Of a stretch of 64,000 nt of DNA, positions 22,563 through 51,510 are shown in pieces. Position 1 is the stretch's first letter; the number at the start of each line of letters is the position of its first letter. Source of the DNA: Polyodon spathula (taxonomy: Eukaryota; Chordata; Actinopteri; Acipenseriformes; Polyodontidae). The translations under genes and the position numbers were made by a program. The DNA is taken from NCBI RefSeq assembly GCF_017654505.1, contig NC_054543.1, positions 26,662,747 to 26,726,746 on the forward strand, written 5' to 3'. The notes under the pieces are model-generated. The model saw only the letters and a list, made by a program, of their open reading frames with translations, did no database searches and was not told the origin of the DNA.

Positions 22563-22703
22563 GTGCGCAGCACACATGGCCTTAAAAGGCCACCTCCCCC
22601 CTTAGTCCCCAAAGTCCCGGTTCACAGTCCCGGCCCAGGAACAGGGGCGGTAACGGGCCAAAGTTAGCGGCCACAGTGGGAGGTCCTCCTCCCACCCCAA
22701 CAG

Positions 22704-23827
22704 CTATAGTGGCCAGGCTGACCGCACACAGGCCGGCTCCTCTGGCCACAGTATCTCCGGCAGCGAAAGTGCTGCTGGGGAAGGTGGTCTCCTGACCTCC
22801 TCCCCCCTCTTCACAACCAGCAGCTCCCTAACTGACAGTGGAAAGTCTGTCAGCTTACCGACTGGCAGCAGAGCCATTAATGGCTTCCAATCTGGTGGTG
22901 ACCCGTGGCGAAGCAGTTCCGGTGACCTCAGGCAAAGCAGTTCCGGCGACCCCAGGCAAAGCAGAACTGGCGACCCCAGGCGACGGAAGCAGCGGACCCT
23001 CTGGAGGCAATGGCAGCAGCAGACCCTCAGAAGGTGACGGCAGCAACAGACCCTAAGGAGGCGACAGCAGCAGAGAACCCCCGGGAGGTGTCTGCAGCAG
23101 TGGACCCTTGGGGGCGATGGCAGCAGCGGTGCCTCTGGAGGCAACGTCAGCAGCGGACCCTCGGGAGACGAAGGCAGCAGCGGTACCTCTGGAGGCGACG
23201 GCAGCAGTGAACCCTCAGGAGGTGATCTCGGGATGGGAGCCCCTGGCCATAGAGGAGGCAGTGGAAGCTCCACTTCTCCCTCATACCCTGTAACTGGTGG
23301 CTCCCCAGGTGATGAGGAGCAACAGGCAATCCCAGGTGGTGCGGAGGTGTTGGAGACAGAGGCAGCTCCTGCTGCTCTGCCCCTGGCCCTGGAAATGGCA
23401 GCGATGGCTCCTCTCCCTCTGGCACTGGAGACGGCAGTGATGGCTCCTCTCTCTCTGGCGCTGGAGATGGCAGCAATGGCTTCTCTCCAGCTAGCACTAG
23501 AAACACTGGCGATTGCTCCTCTCCCTCTAGTGTTGGAGATAGCAGCAATGGCTCCTCTTCTTCTGGTGCTGGAGACAGCAGCAATCTCTTCTCTCCCTCT
23601 GGCGCTGGAAACAATGGCAAGGGCTCCTCTCCCTCTGGCACTGGAGATGGCAGCAGCAGGGCCCCTCCCATATCCGCAGCCAGGTAGTTGAGCACCATGG
23701 CTGCGATGTCGGGGAGGGATGCTGGGTGGTGTTGCTTTTCCAAGGCCTCCCAGCATTCCCCATCTCGGGCCCATGGGAGGTTGATCACAGCAGGTAGGGC
23801 ATCCTCGATATCCCTCTCAGGTTCCAT
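22704..23827 (-). pseudogene. Repetitive Pro/Glu-rich Gag-like region
   Basis: The frame beginning at 23827 reads MEPERDIEDALPAVINLPWA and then about a dozen units resembling PEGEEPLLLPSPAP, before the frame is lost around 23,250. Downstream, the same repeat continues in other frames as PPEGPLLPSP-like text to about 22,850. The plus-strand ORFs here are shadows of these repeats. An out-of-frame ATGGCTGATGGAACCTGA at the start suggests an indel relative to an ancestral longer Gag-like protein joined to the zinc-knuckle ORF. I do not recognise a specific protein family. Confidence 0.45.
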
Positions 23828-23974
23828 CAGCCATTCTCAAATCCCCTCAGAGGTTCGTAGACCAGTCCACCTCAGAGGATGCAGAGGCAGCTCCTACTCC
23901 TCTCCCTCTGATGATTGTGGTGAAACCAGCAGGTAGTCTCCCTCTGCTGGTGTTGGAGGGACCAGCAGGTACTT

Positions 23975-24475
23975 TTACTCTGCTGTTATTGCCTTCGGCT
24001 GTGGACATGGCGGCTTCCCTTTCTTGGGCTGTGGATGCTCGGCGTCCTCCCTCTTGGGCTGTGGACGTTTGTTCTCCTGCCACTCACGTGCAGGACATTC
24101 GGGATCCTCCCCCTCAGGCTGTGGAGGCGAAACCAGTAGGCATTCTCCCTCTGCTGGTGGAGATTGGAATGATAGGTACTCCTCCCACAGCAGTGGAGGC
24201 GGAACCAGCAGGCATTTTCCCTCTGTTTGTTGAGATTTGGGCTGCAGACCTGAGGACTTCCCTTTCTTGGGCTGTGGATGCACTGGCTCCTCGTCCTTCC
24301 TCCTCACCTTTCTCCATCTCTGCCTCCTCCTCATCTTCTTCTCCTCTACCTGTTCCTCCTTCTGGTATTGGGTTGGGCAGATCACCACTGTGTGCCCATA
24401 TTCACCACAGCCAGAGCACAACTGTGCCACAAGGCGCTTTAAAAAGTCCTCCCGGCCGTCATCCCAGTCCTCCAT
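23975..24475 (-). pseudogene. Gag-like protein with CCHC zinc knuckle
   Basis: A 166-codon frame starting MEDWDDGREDFLKRL contains one zinc knuckle, CSGCGEYGHTVVICP (residues about 20-34, pattern C-x2-C-x4-H-x4-C), as in retroviral and retrotransposon nucleocapsids that bind RNA. A Lys/Arg/Glu-rich stretch and short repeats of LLVPPP or QPKKGK type follow. The position just inside the right-hand (5') LTR is the usual place for gag. No capsid domain is recognisable, so it is probably a short Gag remnant of a non-autonomous element. Confidence 0.5.
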
Positions 24476-24625
24476 TATTTATTTATTTTATACTTTTTTT
24501 TTTTTCCCCAAACAAAATAAACACCTATTTTCCGAAAAATTGACCCGCAGTATTGTTGGTCTGACTCGTGGAGGCACTGTAATCCTACTTCTGGACATCA
24601 TTTGTGAACAGGATGGCTGCAGGGG

Positions 24626-24633
24626 TGACGTCA
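24626..24633. promoter_or_regulatory. Perfect palindromic CRE (TGACGTCA)
   Basis: An exact 8-bp cAMP-response-element consensus within the leader region of the minus-strand LTR element. CREB/ATF proteins bind this site. Whether it is used here is unknown. Confidence 0.45.
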
Positions 24634-24947
24634 GACCAGAAACATACTCCACAACAAGGACTGGCGGGTGAAACTGAAGCACAGCGGTGCTCAGTTTTAT
24701 ATTAATAAACAGAAAATAAAAGATTTAAACAAAACCAACACAAACAAAAAGGCACGTTGGCCATACAAATAAACAGAAACAAAACAAGTATTGTGCTGGT
24801 TTTTAGCCAGCACATATAGCAATTGTTTACTCTTTTTCTACAGACGTCTCTTCTCTGACACTCTCCTCAGCGAGCGCAATTTTATATTCTAGCCGAAGGG
24901 TTAACTAGCTATTAATTAATTAATTATCTTATTATCTTAGATTAATA

Positions 24948-25003
24948 AGGATGCGTGACTGGCAGCTAGTTAAATAAACAGTAGCTGATCAGTCACGCAT
25001 CCT
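24948..25003. repeat. 14-bp perfect inverted repeat in the LTR
   Basis: Arms AGGATGCGTGACTG (24948-24961) and CAGTCACGCATCCT (24990-25003) flank a 28-base loop. This hairpin lies inside the presumed 5' LTR of the minus-strand element. It could be a secondary insertion or a structural part of the LTR RNA. Confidence 0.65.
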
Positions 25004-25119
25004 CACAAGGTTTTAAAACAGTAACAATACAAATAAACACGGCTTTTTGTCATCATATATAAATCTAAATCCTAATAACAATACAAAATAAACAAAGGGG
25101 CGGGGGAATCTGCCACACA

Positions 25120-26674
25120 CCTCATGATGATTCTAATTTCTCAGCATCACCCCCCTCCATCCCCCATTCAACTCAGCCCAGCTTACTTACCCATACATCA
25201 GCGTTGCTTTCTTTCCATTGTGCTTGAGATCCCCAGCCAGAATCTTTCCGTCTCAACCACAGCCAGTTGCAGCTCCTTTCTGCTGCTTCAGATAAGTTCT
25301 TCACTGTGCAATGCAACTCTTGGCCAGTTAAACTGACATCTCTGAGAAACAGGGTTGCAGAGTATGCCACAAATACTCAACAACGCACCTCCACTGGGTA
25401 AACCCGGACTCTCCATCCTCACTGTTCCTCTTCAGCAGACAGTATACCAAAGTTTCTTCCTCTCATCCGCCTCATGAATGAATCTGAATCAACAATCTCC
25501 CTCTCAACCTGTGAGAGCCCTGCACAGCAGGAATTACGTGCCCCATACGGGGTGGGGGCGGGGCTATGGGTACTTTAGGGGGACATGACGTCATAATCGG
25601 TTCCTTTGTTGTGGTTGATGGGAGGAAATGAGGACTGTTTTTGGGAAACAGAGTTAAGTGTGTGCTTTGTTTGCAACTGTGTGTGTTTTGTTGTTGGCAG
25701 ATTAATTAAGCACGGAGCTGGGAGCTGCAGCCTTGGGCCAGCGATTCACCCGGACTTCACCGCACCTGCATTGAACCAGCTTTATTATTTAATGATCAGT
25801 GAACGCGGTTAAGGAAAATTAAATGAATAACTTGAACTGTGAACTCTGTGTTTGTCCTTGTTTGGAGCACCTGCATCACCCTTTCACTACGCACAGCAAC
25901 ACACACGTTCACACTTCTTTACAAATTTCAACAGATCTTTGTAAAAGTTTCTTTTTGTAGCATTTCCGTAGGCACTCAGCTCTGCGCAATGTTGCAAGCT
26001 TATCTTTTATGACTCTTTGTAATAGATTGAGTCCCTCCTTCTATCTTTGTTCTGCTCTTCTCCATTGCTTCCTCAGCTGCCTCCTTTCTCTAGTTCAGCA
26101 TTCAAACCTCTCTCTTCCATATGCGTAGATGATGTCCCCAAATTAATCCAGCTTCTTTTTAACTGTTCCACTTAACCTTTCCAAAGTAAAACAGAGATCC
26201 AAGTTTACTGTATCCCACACAGTTTTTTCAGTTTTGGTATTGATGTAACAAATTAATGTGTTTGCCAATGTCAGTAGTCATTACTGCAGCCCATTGGGAG
26301 CTCCCTCTCTTTGCTATTTCTTCATGTTCTTATACTGTATATGAAGTGAACTCAGAGACAGCCGGTGTCATTGTTTTCTTCCACTCAGTAGTATCTCCTT
26401 GTAAACTTATATAATTGGTACACCACTAGATTCCCTCATGTTCATTGGATTATTTAAATGTTTGTCTTAGCACTGTCATATACAATGTCCTGGACCACCT
26501 TTTCTGGTTTGGGGTGGAACATTTGTAGCCAGTACCCCAGTCAGACCTCGTGCTTACTAAATGTCTTGGTATCTTTGAATATACAGTTGTCTCTCCTTCA
26601 TTTATAAGCAATCTGTCTCCAAAATGTATCAATTTCAAAGGAACACAGAAATGACTGGGGAAGGTGCATGTATA
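25120..26674. other. Intergenic sequence with a GC-box/CRE segment
   Basis: No gene is recognised. Around 25,545-25,600 there is a GGGGGCGGGGC box followed about 30 bases later by a CRE palindrome, a promoter-like arrangement. The purine/pyrimidine composition and ends suggest it may be part of another LTR, but no boundaries were found. Confidence 0.4.
25586..25593. promoter_or_regulatory. Second perfect CRE (TGACGTCA) near a GC box
   Basis: An exact palindromic CRE, 25-40 bases downstream of GGGGGCGGGGC. The pairing of GC box and CRE is typical of constitutive or cAMP-responsive promoters. No transcript downstream is identifiable. Confidence 0.4.
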
Positions 26675-27316
26675 TTGAGCATCAAAAGAAACATAACTTA
26701 TATTTGACATCAAAAGAAACTTATCACTTATATTTGGATAAAATTCACCAGATGTGATCGAAAAATGACAAACTCTGTTTTAGAGTAGATGCAGTGACTT
26801 TTTATTGTGCTGATTAACAATTGACATTACCAAGATGCTGCAAAATGATTTGTCGATCTTGGTCAGGGGTTGTGACTCTTGGTCTCCCAGTTCGTGACCT
26901 GTCATTGACTGGTTATACCATTTCACCAGGTTTGAAATTGCTGGCTGTGAGCACCCAAGATGATGGCCACAGTATGCTGTCCTAGTCCAGCCTCCAATGT
27001 GCCGACTGCACAAAGGCGCTGTTCTCTTGACAGACGTGGCATATTGTTTTATTTCTGTGATTTTCTTCATTGCTTTTATTCAAGTTCAACAGTTGAAATC
27101 ACTCCATATCCGGTGTCAAATTAACTGTCTCACTAATTAGATGATTAAGTGAATGTGCTTCAGTCAATTCACTCAAGGGGTGTCATAGTAAAAGATGAAT
27201 GATCGAGTAATTAAAAAGAAACCAAAAACATTTTGTCAATGTTCATCATTTTATACTTTTTTTTTTTGTAAAAAATAAATGTGTTATAATAGTGATAAGT
27301 TTCTTTTGATGCCCAG
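26675..27316 (-). mobile_element. Tc1/mariner-derived, MITE-like element
   Basis: Both ends carry GCATCAAAAGAAAC-type inverted termini (26,679 inward, and the reverse complement ending at about 27,314), flanked by TA dinucleotides at 26,673-26,674 and 27,317-27,318, the Tc1/mariner target. The left end has a second internal copy of the terminal motif at about 26,708. The interior minus frame (27070-26780) encodes a Tc1-like transposase N-terminus, with helix-turn-helix-like GCSQPAISNLVKWYNQS, then decays. The catalytic DDE domain is missing, so the element is an internally deleted, non-autonomous copy. Confidence 0.7.
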
Positions 27317-29289
27317 TATATATCCAGTTAACACCACATAGACCCCATGTTTATAAATATCTTGGTATCCAAAATACATATAAAAAATGTTTGTATTTAT
27401 TTATTTCATGTGCATCTACCAATGCAGAATGACTAGACGGGATACCTGTCTTGCCATAACAAATATCCAACTCAGTCATTCTACATTGTTAGTAAATGGG
27501 TTGTCTTGGTAATTAAATTCTGCCTATTTTTTAAGTGGGGATTATTATATGTTCGGGCAATAAATATCCCAACCTCAGTCCCTTTTCATTCCTACTGAAT
27601 GGATTTTGTGGTACCATAACTCTTGTAAGATGGCTAGCTCATTTAAATCATATTTGAAAAACAGACATTATTGATTTACTAGAATCAATATATTTGCTAA
27701 GCAAGGGTGACACACTCCCATCCTTACTATAATCAGCAGTAGTGGTCCAGCACTTCCAAAAACACACAAATCAATCCCTTCTCTTATAGCTCTGTGTCAA
27801 AAGAGATATGTAAAACATGCCTTTCCTAATATATATATATACCTAATGGTGGATCTATAAAATAAAGTGTTACCTGGTATTTATAGATAATGAGGAGAGA
27901 AATTGTTTTTAGAAGACTAGAAAATATAGCTTTAATAAAAGTAGTTGAAATGTAATAGACCCAGGAAACACGTACTGTATTAAATTTTTTAATCTGTTGC
28001 ACATTTACTTATTTTATAAGAAGCAAAGACAATACATACAATATAATAGATTAACCCATTACCTCTTACAATTGATATCACTAATACAAAAAACAGAAAT
28101 ATCATCACCTTAATAAAAAAGGCACAATACAATTATCAAGAATATATTAATATGTCTCTGAAACTAAAGCTATATTTTTCTAATGATTTAAAACTACAGG
28201 CACTTCGGACTGATAAAGGATTGCAGTTCATTACTGATCAAGAAAAAAAAAACTATTGATTATTGCTGTTTCTATATATTTACAGCAACATTGATGATAT
28301 TGATACACTGTGCTGTCACAGTAATTTCATAATTGCATGCACTGTAGCTATTATGGTATATCATAGATTATTATTCAAATACATGCAGTACAGCCCTTAT
28401 ATAAAAGTTTACCACAGTAAATTTGTAAGTTATTTTTATTTTTTTCTCCATGCTTTTTCCATGGTAATACTATGCATTTGCCATAGTTTACCATGGTTTG
28501 CCATGTTTTTAAATATGCTTTACCATACCTCTCTGGGCTTTACAATGCTAACCTATGCTTTACATTGCTTATTACACATTGCTATGCTTTTGCTGTGGGA
28601 AACTGTTATAAAAAAGAATTCAACCAAACTGAAAACATTGAACATAATTATTCTATTGAGCATTCCAGAGCTAGCTTCCAATCAACGCTTTATACTGTAT
28701 ATTTCATTCAACCTATGGGTAGCATTAGAATGGACTAAAAACCATAGTTTCAGTTGGGACTACCCTGTTTTTAATCGATTTCAGTTAAATTTAAACATGT
28801 TTGCCTGTATTTTTTTTATTTCATAAATCTATTACTTCAATTCTTCATGAACTGAAAACATTTTCAAATGTGATAGAACTTGGCACTAGCTTTATGACAG
28901 ATTCCAAACTTCGTAAAATCAGTTAGTAAATGAATTTCTATATAAAATCAGTTACAGGGGCTAATAGAAGAACAAAAATGTGCTGGACTAGCAAGTGTGA
29001 TAAATAACGCTCTAAAAAGAACCAGCAATGGAGAATGAGAGAGCACACATATTTTTGTGTTAATCAAGGTCACTTTAACAATTAATTTGAATAGATTATA
29101 CTGTTTGTTAGATTAACTGTTATATGCAAACACTAGATGACATTGAAATTCATCCCTTTTACCTCTAATTGCACTAGCAACGTTATAACTGGGCCTTCTT
29201 TTTTTTAATTAGAACACAGCATATTTTAGTTGCTCTTGTTTCCTAGTACCTAATCACATTATGAATTTCAGTTCTGCTTTAAGAACAAA
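27317..29289. other. AT-rich intergenic sequence with dispersed repeat traces
   Basis: No gene is recognised. At about 28,400-28,615 there are many variants of TGCTTTACCAT and CCATGGTAA motifs, suggesting an old DNA-transposon copy. The ORF at 28263-28826 covers this and is not convincing as protein (hydrophobic, low complexity). Confidence 0.4.
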
Positions 29290-29640
29290 AGAATGGCCAT
29301 TTGGTTAATGCTCGTCTGGTTCCTAGTAGCTGATTCATCTCAAAACAAATCAGTTCTTAAAGGATTCCATTATTTAGCATCAACAACAAGGCTAGGCAAC
29401 CCATCCTATACCCTCACCACTGTCTCCTACCCTATCCTAGTTGTATATCCACTGAATTCACAACAGTGTCCTCTGGTACTGGTTTCTGTGCTGTATTTAA
29501 ACCATTAGTTACAGGTTAACTTTGCCAACTCCTTTTAAGATTTTAAAGATGTCAATTAAGCCCCCCTAACCTGAATAAATGAGTTTCCTTTATTTCATTT
29601 ACTCCAAAGGACCTGTATAACTAGAACCGACAGCACAAGA
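29290..29640 (-). mobile_element. Old CR1-type LINE 3' fragment
   Basis: On the minus strand it contains GTGGTGAGGGTATAGGATGG, then a TTGCCTAGCC and TTTAAGAACTGATTTG arrangement, matching the fragment at 51,250-51,510 and corresponding to the C-terminal VWNGLPS region of CR1-type RTs. It is heavily mutated and lacks an ORF. Confidence 0.6.
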
Positions 29641-29831
29641 AATGATTAGATACCAAGACTCTACAGTGCTGTACGTACAGTACACTGAAACAGCAAGCAA
29701 ACTCCTGTTCAGGAACACATTTCACACTGAATTGAGAGCTGTAATAACTAATTAGTAAAAAAGGAGTGTTCAATTCTGAGTTGTCTATTCAGCTGGCTGT
29801 GTTTAAAATGATTGTAGCGCTTATAAATGAT

Positions 29832-30058
29832 TGTGACAGGTTACCCCTTTTTTGTTTTGAGAGTCTTTTGGTTCTTTCTTGGTTGGTTCTACTTTAATTC
29901 AGGATATTTCAAATACAAATTAAAAGTTAGTTTCTGATCAATATTCCAACGGTCCAACTCAATTAGCTGAAACACACGGGAAATAACTGAGTACCAGGAA
30001 GCACAGTCTTTTTTAACTATATTGTTGTAAAACAAAGGGGCAAAAGACTTCCATCACA
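29832..30058. mobile_element. Possible small solo LTR downstream of villin
   Basis: It starts TGTGACAGG and ends CTTCCATCACA, giving short inverted TGTGA/TCACA ends over 227 bp. The AAACAAAGGGGCA segment near its right end resembles the terminal part of the LTR element at 22,451-25,119. No target duplication is evident. Confidence 0.3.
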
Positions 30059-30209
30059 ATAAAGGGGGACCAAGGATATGGTTTCTAAAGGAAATCTTCC
30101 TATTCCCTACGGAGGCACTCTCTAACAGAACAATAGAGCTGGCATGGTATTGGCCTTTTAAAGACATCTGCCCTTGAATTGCAAAGACATATCTATTTAT
30201 ATATATTTT

Positions 30210-48645
<18,436 letters not shown>

Positions 48646-51249
48646 GTTGTCCCTTTCTGTAATGAACCTGAAAAAAAAAAAAAATAGATCATTAGGTAAG
48701 TAATCAAAAATTGACTATTGAGTTTGTCTTAATGAGTTTCCCTGAACAAATCAGCATTTCTAAATGTGTAAATGTCGTTATTATAACAACATAGCTTAAA
48801 ATAATCACCAATACATTACAGGAGTCATTTATTTATAGATCACTTGTGGATAAGTTACAATGCCTCTTTTTCTCCTTTGGTCAAGTCACCCAATAAGTGT
48901 TTCTGGTTTGAATCTAGCTGAAGACCACAACCTATTCAAATACTGGTCTGTAAAGCATTGTGGGTTTGGGCCTTGTGATAACTTTGTCCAAGACTTAGAT
49001 GGCTTAAGACATCCTCTTGAACACCACAAATTTATATTTTTGTCTAGGACATACGGTACAAATCAGTGCACTGTATTTCATGGTAAAAGAATAGCAAAGT
49101 GTAGTAAAGCAAAATAAAAGCACAGAAAAGTAATTGCTAAATGCACAGAATAAGCACGGGATACAGTGACTTTCAGTCTTTAAACACAGAGTAGAATATG
49201 TGTATCTGATATTGTTGTTTGTACATATGAGAATGTGTAAGCTCTGAGCCTACAGTATTTCCGAGATATTCTAATATTCTACTCGCTGGTGCTGATACAT
49301 AATCATTGCCAGGGAGGTTCTTGGCTTGTCCGACTGCCTGTCTTTATGCCATTCTGTAATTGAACAGTAAGAGTAATGGAATAGATACATGTAACTTGGC
49401 TAGATCATCCCCAAGTGTCTCTATAAAAATAAGAGCTAATGCCATCTAGTGATCTGCCATTTTGTAGCAAGTTTCCTTTTATTGTGCTGGCAATACACAG
49501 CAGTTCTTTATGGTGGTTTTAACTGATAAAAATACTTCAGCTGATATATAACTGTGGCAGAGGGAACTAGAAATGAACAGCCACTCTATGGAAGGGTGTG
49601 GTGTTTCACTTAACAAACGGGGTGCCTCATCGGCATCTAATATTTATTTAAAGCACAAGGGAACACTGTTGTACCAACAATGCTCAACGCATAGTGAAAG
49701 AACCTTTACACAGAATAACTGAGTAATTGTGATGAGGTAGTACTCAGAATGATTGCAAACATCATAAAATGCTAGGGAGCAATAAGGCAGTAAAAAAGTA
49801 ACAACGTGGCATTTGGAGCTAGCTTTCCTTAGCCCTTAACTTAGAATGGGTTTTTGTTAAACCTGACTGTAAAAACTAAAGCTTGCAAGTTAACTATGAG
49901 CACATAACAAAGGTGTGTACATCTGAGTGACAATCGTCACCTCACTATGACTGACTCTTCCGAGCTTTTAGCAAAAAGTTTATTTACACAGTTCTGCAAG
50001 AATAGCGACCACACCGTGAATGAAAGTATTTAAATACCAACATGAAGTTTTCAAATAAACAGTTCAACAATATCCTGAAAATATGCAGAGCTTTGTTTAA
50101 AGCTAGTGCTCATTAGGTAGTTTTTTGAGATACATCAGGTCTTTAGCTGGAGGTGACAGTGTGCCATTTATTTTATAAGACTAGTAACATATGAAACACA
50201 ATGAAATGAAGATGCCCTCTGTTCAAAGTCCATGCTGCGAGCACAGTGAAGTACACCACCTGGATAGACACACACTCAGCTGCCACTCTGTCAGCAGTGC
50301 TGTATGTTATATACATACATGTATCATTGTTTAGGACACAGTGATTCAATTACCACTCAAGAAGACTTGATGCTGTACTCTGAAAAAGTCAAAATGACAA
50401 ATACCATTAACTACAACATTAATAATATGAAGGTGCCCTCTGAAATCATCTGAAATAGCAGAAGTCGATTTTTTAAAACATATATGCTTCCCTCACAGGC
50501 CGGATCTAAATACAAAATTTGAGCTATCAGCTTAAGGAAAAAGCAGATCCCAGTGACTGAAGGACAGGCTCCACTACATATACCCAATTAAATATTGTCC
50601 TTTAAATGCACAAAACAAATGCAGTGTTGATTCAAATAAGAAATATACCCAATCGGACCGACTACAATTATTGAACATGCTTACAATATCCAACTTGAAC
50701 ATTACTGGAAAGGCATGTGATCTTTAACATTACAATATACCTACTTTTTAGAAACATGCAACAGCTTTGCTCTTGTAGATGCAACTCTTACCACTCCCGC
50801 TACACATTATCATTATTGTTATCTGTTTGTTTTCTGCCCTCTTTGAAGTGCCACCTGCTATACTGCTGTTTCAGTACATATTAAAACTTGAATAAGAACC
50901 ATTACAATAATGACTGCTGTTTGTAAGGTGAGTTGCACACACTCTCTAACCCCTCCCGAGGATACACTTACTGAATATAACTTTGTTATAAAACTGTGAC
51001 ACCTGGTGAGTCTGTGTACTTGCACTTCAATTTAAGTTATTGCTTAATAACAGAAATAAACAATGCCAACACTTAACTTAGGGGCTTGTGAGGAAACATA
51101 TATTGGTTATTATTCATTGTAGAATAGGAATTGGTTCTTTTCCCTTTTGGAAGAAATTGTGCTAATGACAGTTTGAAGTAGCTTTGTAGCTTTGAGAATC
51201 TGGGCCATTGTGTTCTTTTTATTGTAAACTCATTACTTGTTTCCACCTC

Positions 51250-51510
51250 CTTATATTGTTACAGTTTTAAAATAGAACTCCCCATGACCAGAGGACTTAC
51301 AGTAGGACAGAGGGTAGAAAACACTTTTGTTACAAGGAGTGGTGAGGGTATGGAATGGGTTGCCTAGCCATGCTGTTGATGTTGGATCGCTGGGTTCCTT
51401 TAAGAACCAATTGACAACATTTGTAGATACACCAGCTACTAGGAACCACATGAGCATTGATGAGCTCAATGGCCTTCACACATTCGTACATTTTCTTACG
51501 TTCTTGAATG
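51250..51510 (+). mobile_element. CR1-type LINE 3' fragment
   Basis: The plus frame reads VVRVWNGLPSHAVDVGSLGS followed by FKNQLTTF, the C-terminal domain of CR1-type reverse transcriptases. It ends near TTTCTTACGTTCTTGAATG, a degraded octamer tail. It is of the same family as 29,290-29,640 and different from the young copies at 4.2 and 17.3 kb. Confidence 0.75.

Larger units (their letters stand above)
22451..25119 (-). mobile_element. Non-autonomous LTR retrotransposon with Gag-like ORF
   Basis: Read on the minus strand, the right edge starts TGTGTGGCAG (25119 downward) and the left LTR starts TGTGTAGCAG (22551 downward). Both are followed by a shared CGCCCCTTTGTTTATT-like or TGCCCCTTTGTTTATT stretch, and further in by a TAATTAAT...CTAGTTAACCC-like stretch. 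A purine-rich AAGGAGGGGGA directly precedes the left LTR, as a polypurine tract should. The interior has a Gag-like zinc-knuckle ORF and a repetitive coding-like region, with no protease, RT or integrase. The two LTRs are diverged and the left one cannot be delimited. It probably depends on another element for mobilisation. Confidence 0.55.

Noticed and set aside
22838..24671. Several plus-strand ORFs (for example 23911-24543) as genes
   Set aside because: They are antisense shadows of the minus-strand Gag-like and Pro/Glu-rich repeat region of an LTR element.
25173..25370. 65-codon minus ORF as an immunoglobulin-like exon
   Set aside because: It has cysteines and tryptophans, but no recognisable domain pattern and no splice sites in phase.
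28263..28826. 187-codon plus-strand ORF as a membrane protein
   Set aside because: It is AT-rich and hydrophobic by composition, overlaps a motif-rich repeat, and shows no family motif.
49553..49680. Another TGTGGCAGAG-type LTR start
   Set aside because: Only the first ten bases resemble the LTR start at 21,374; no matching end or polyadenylation signal was found.
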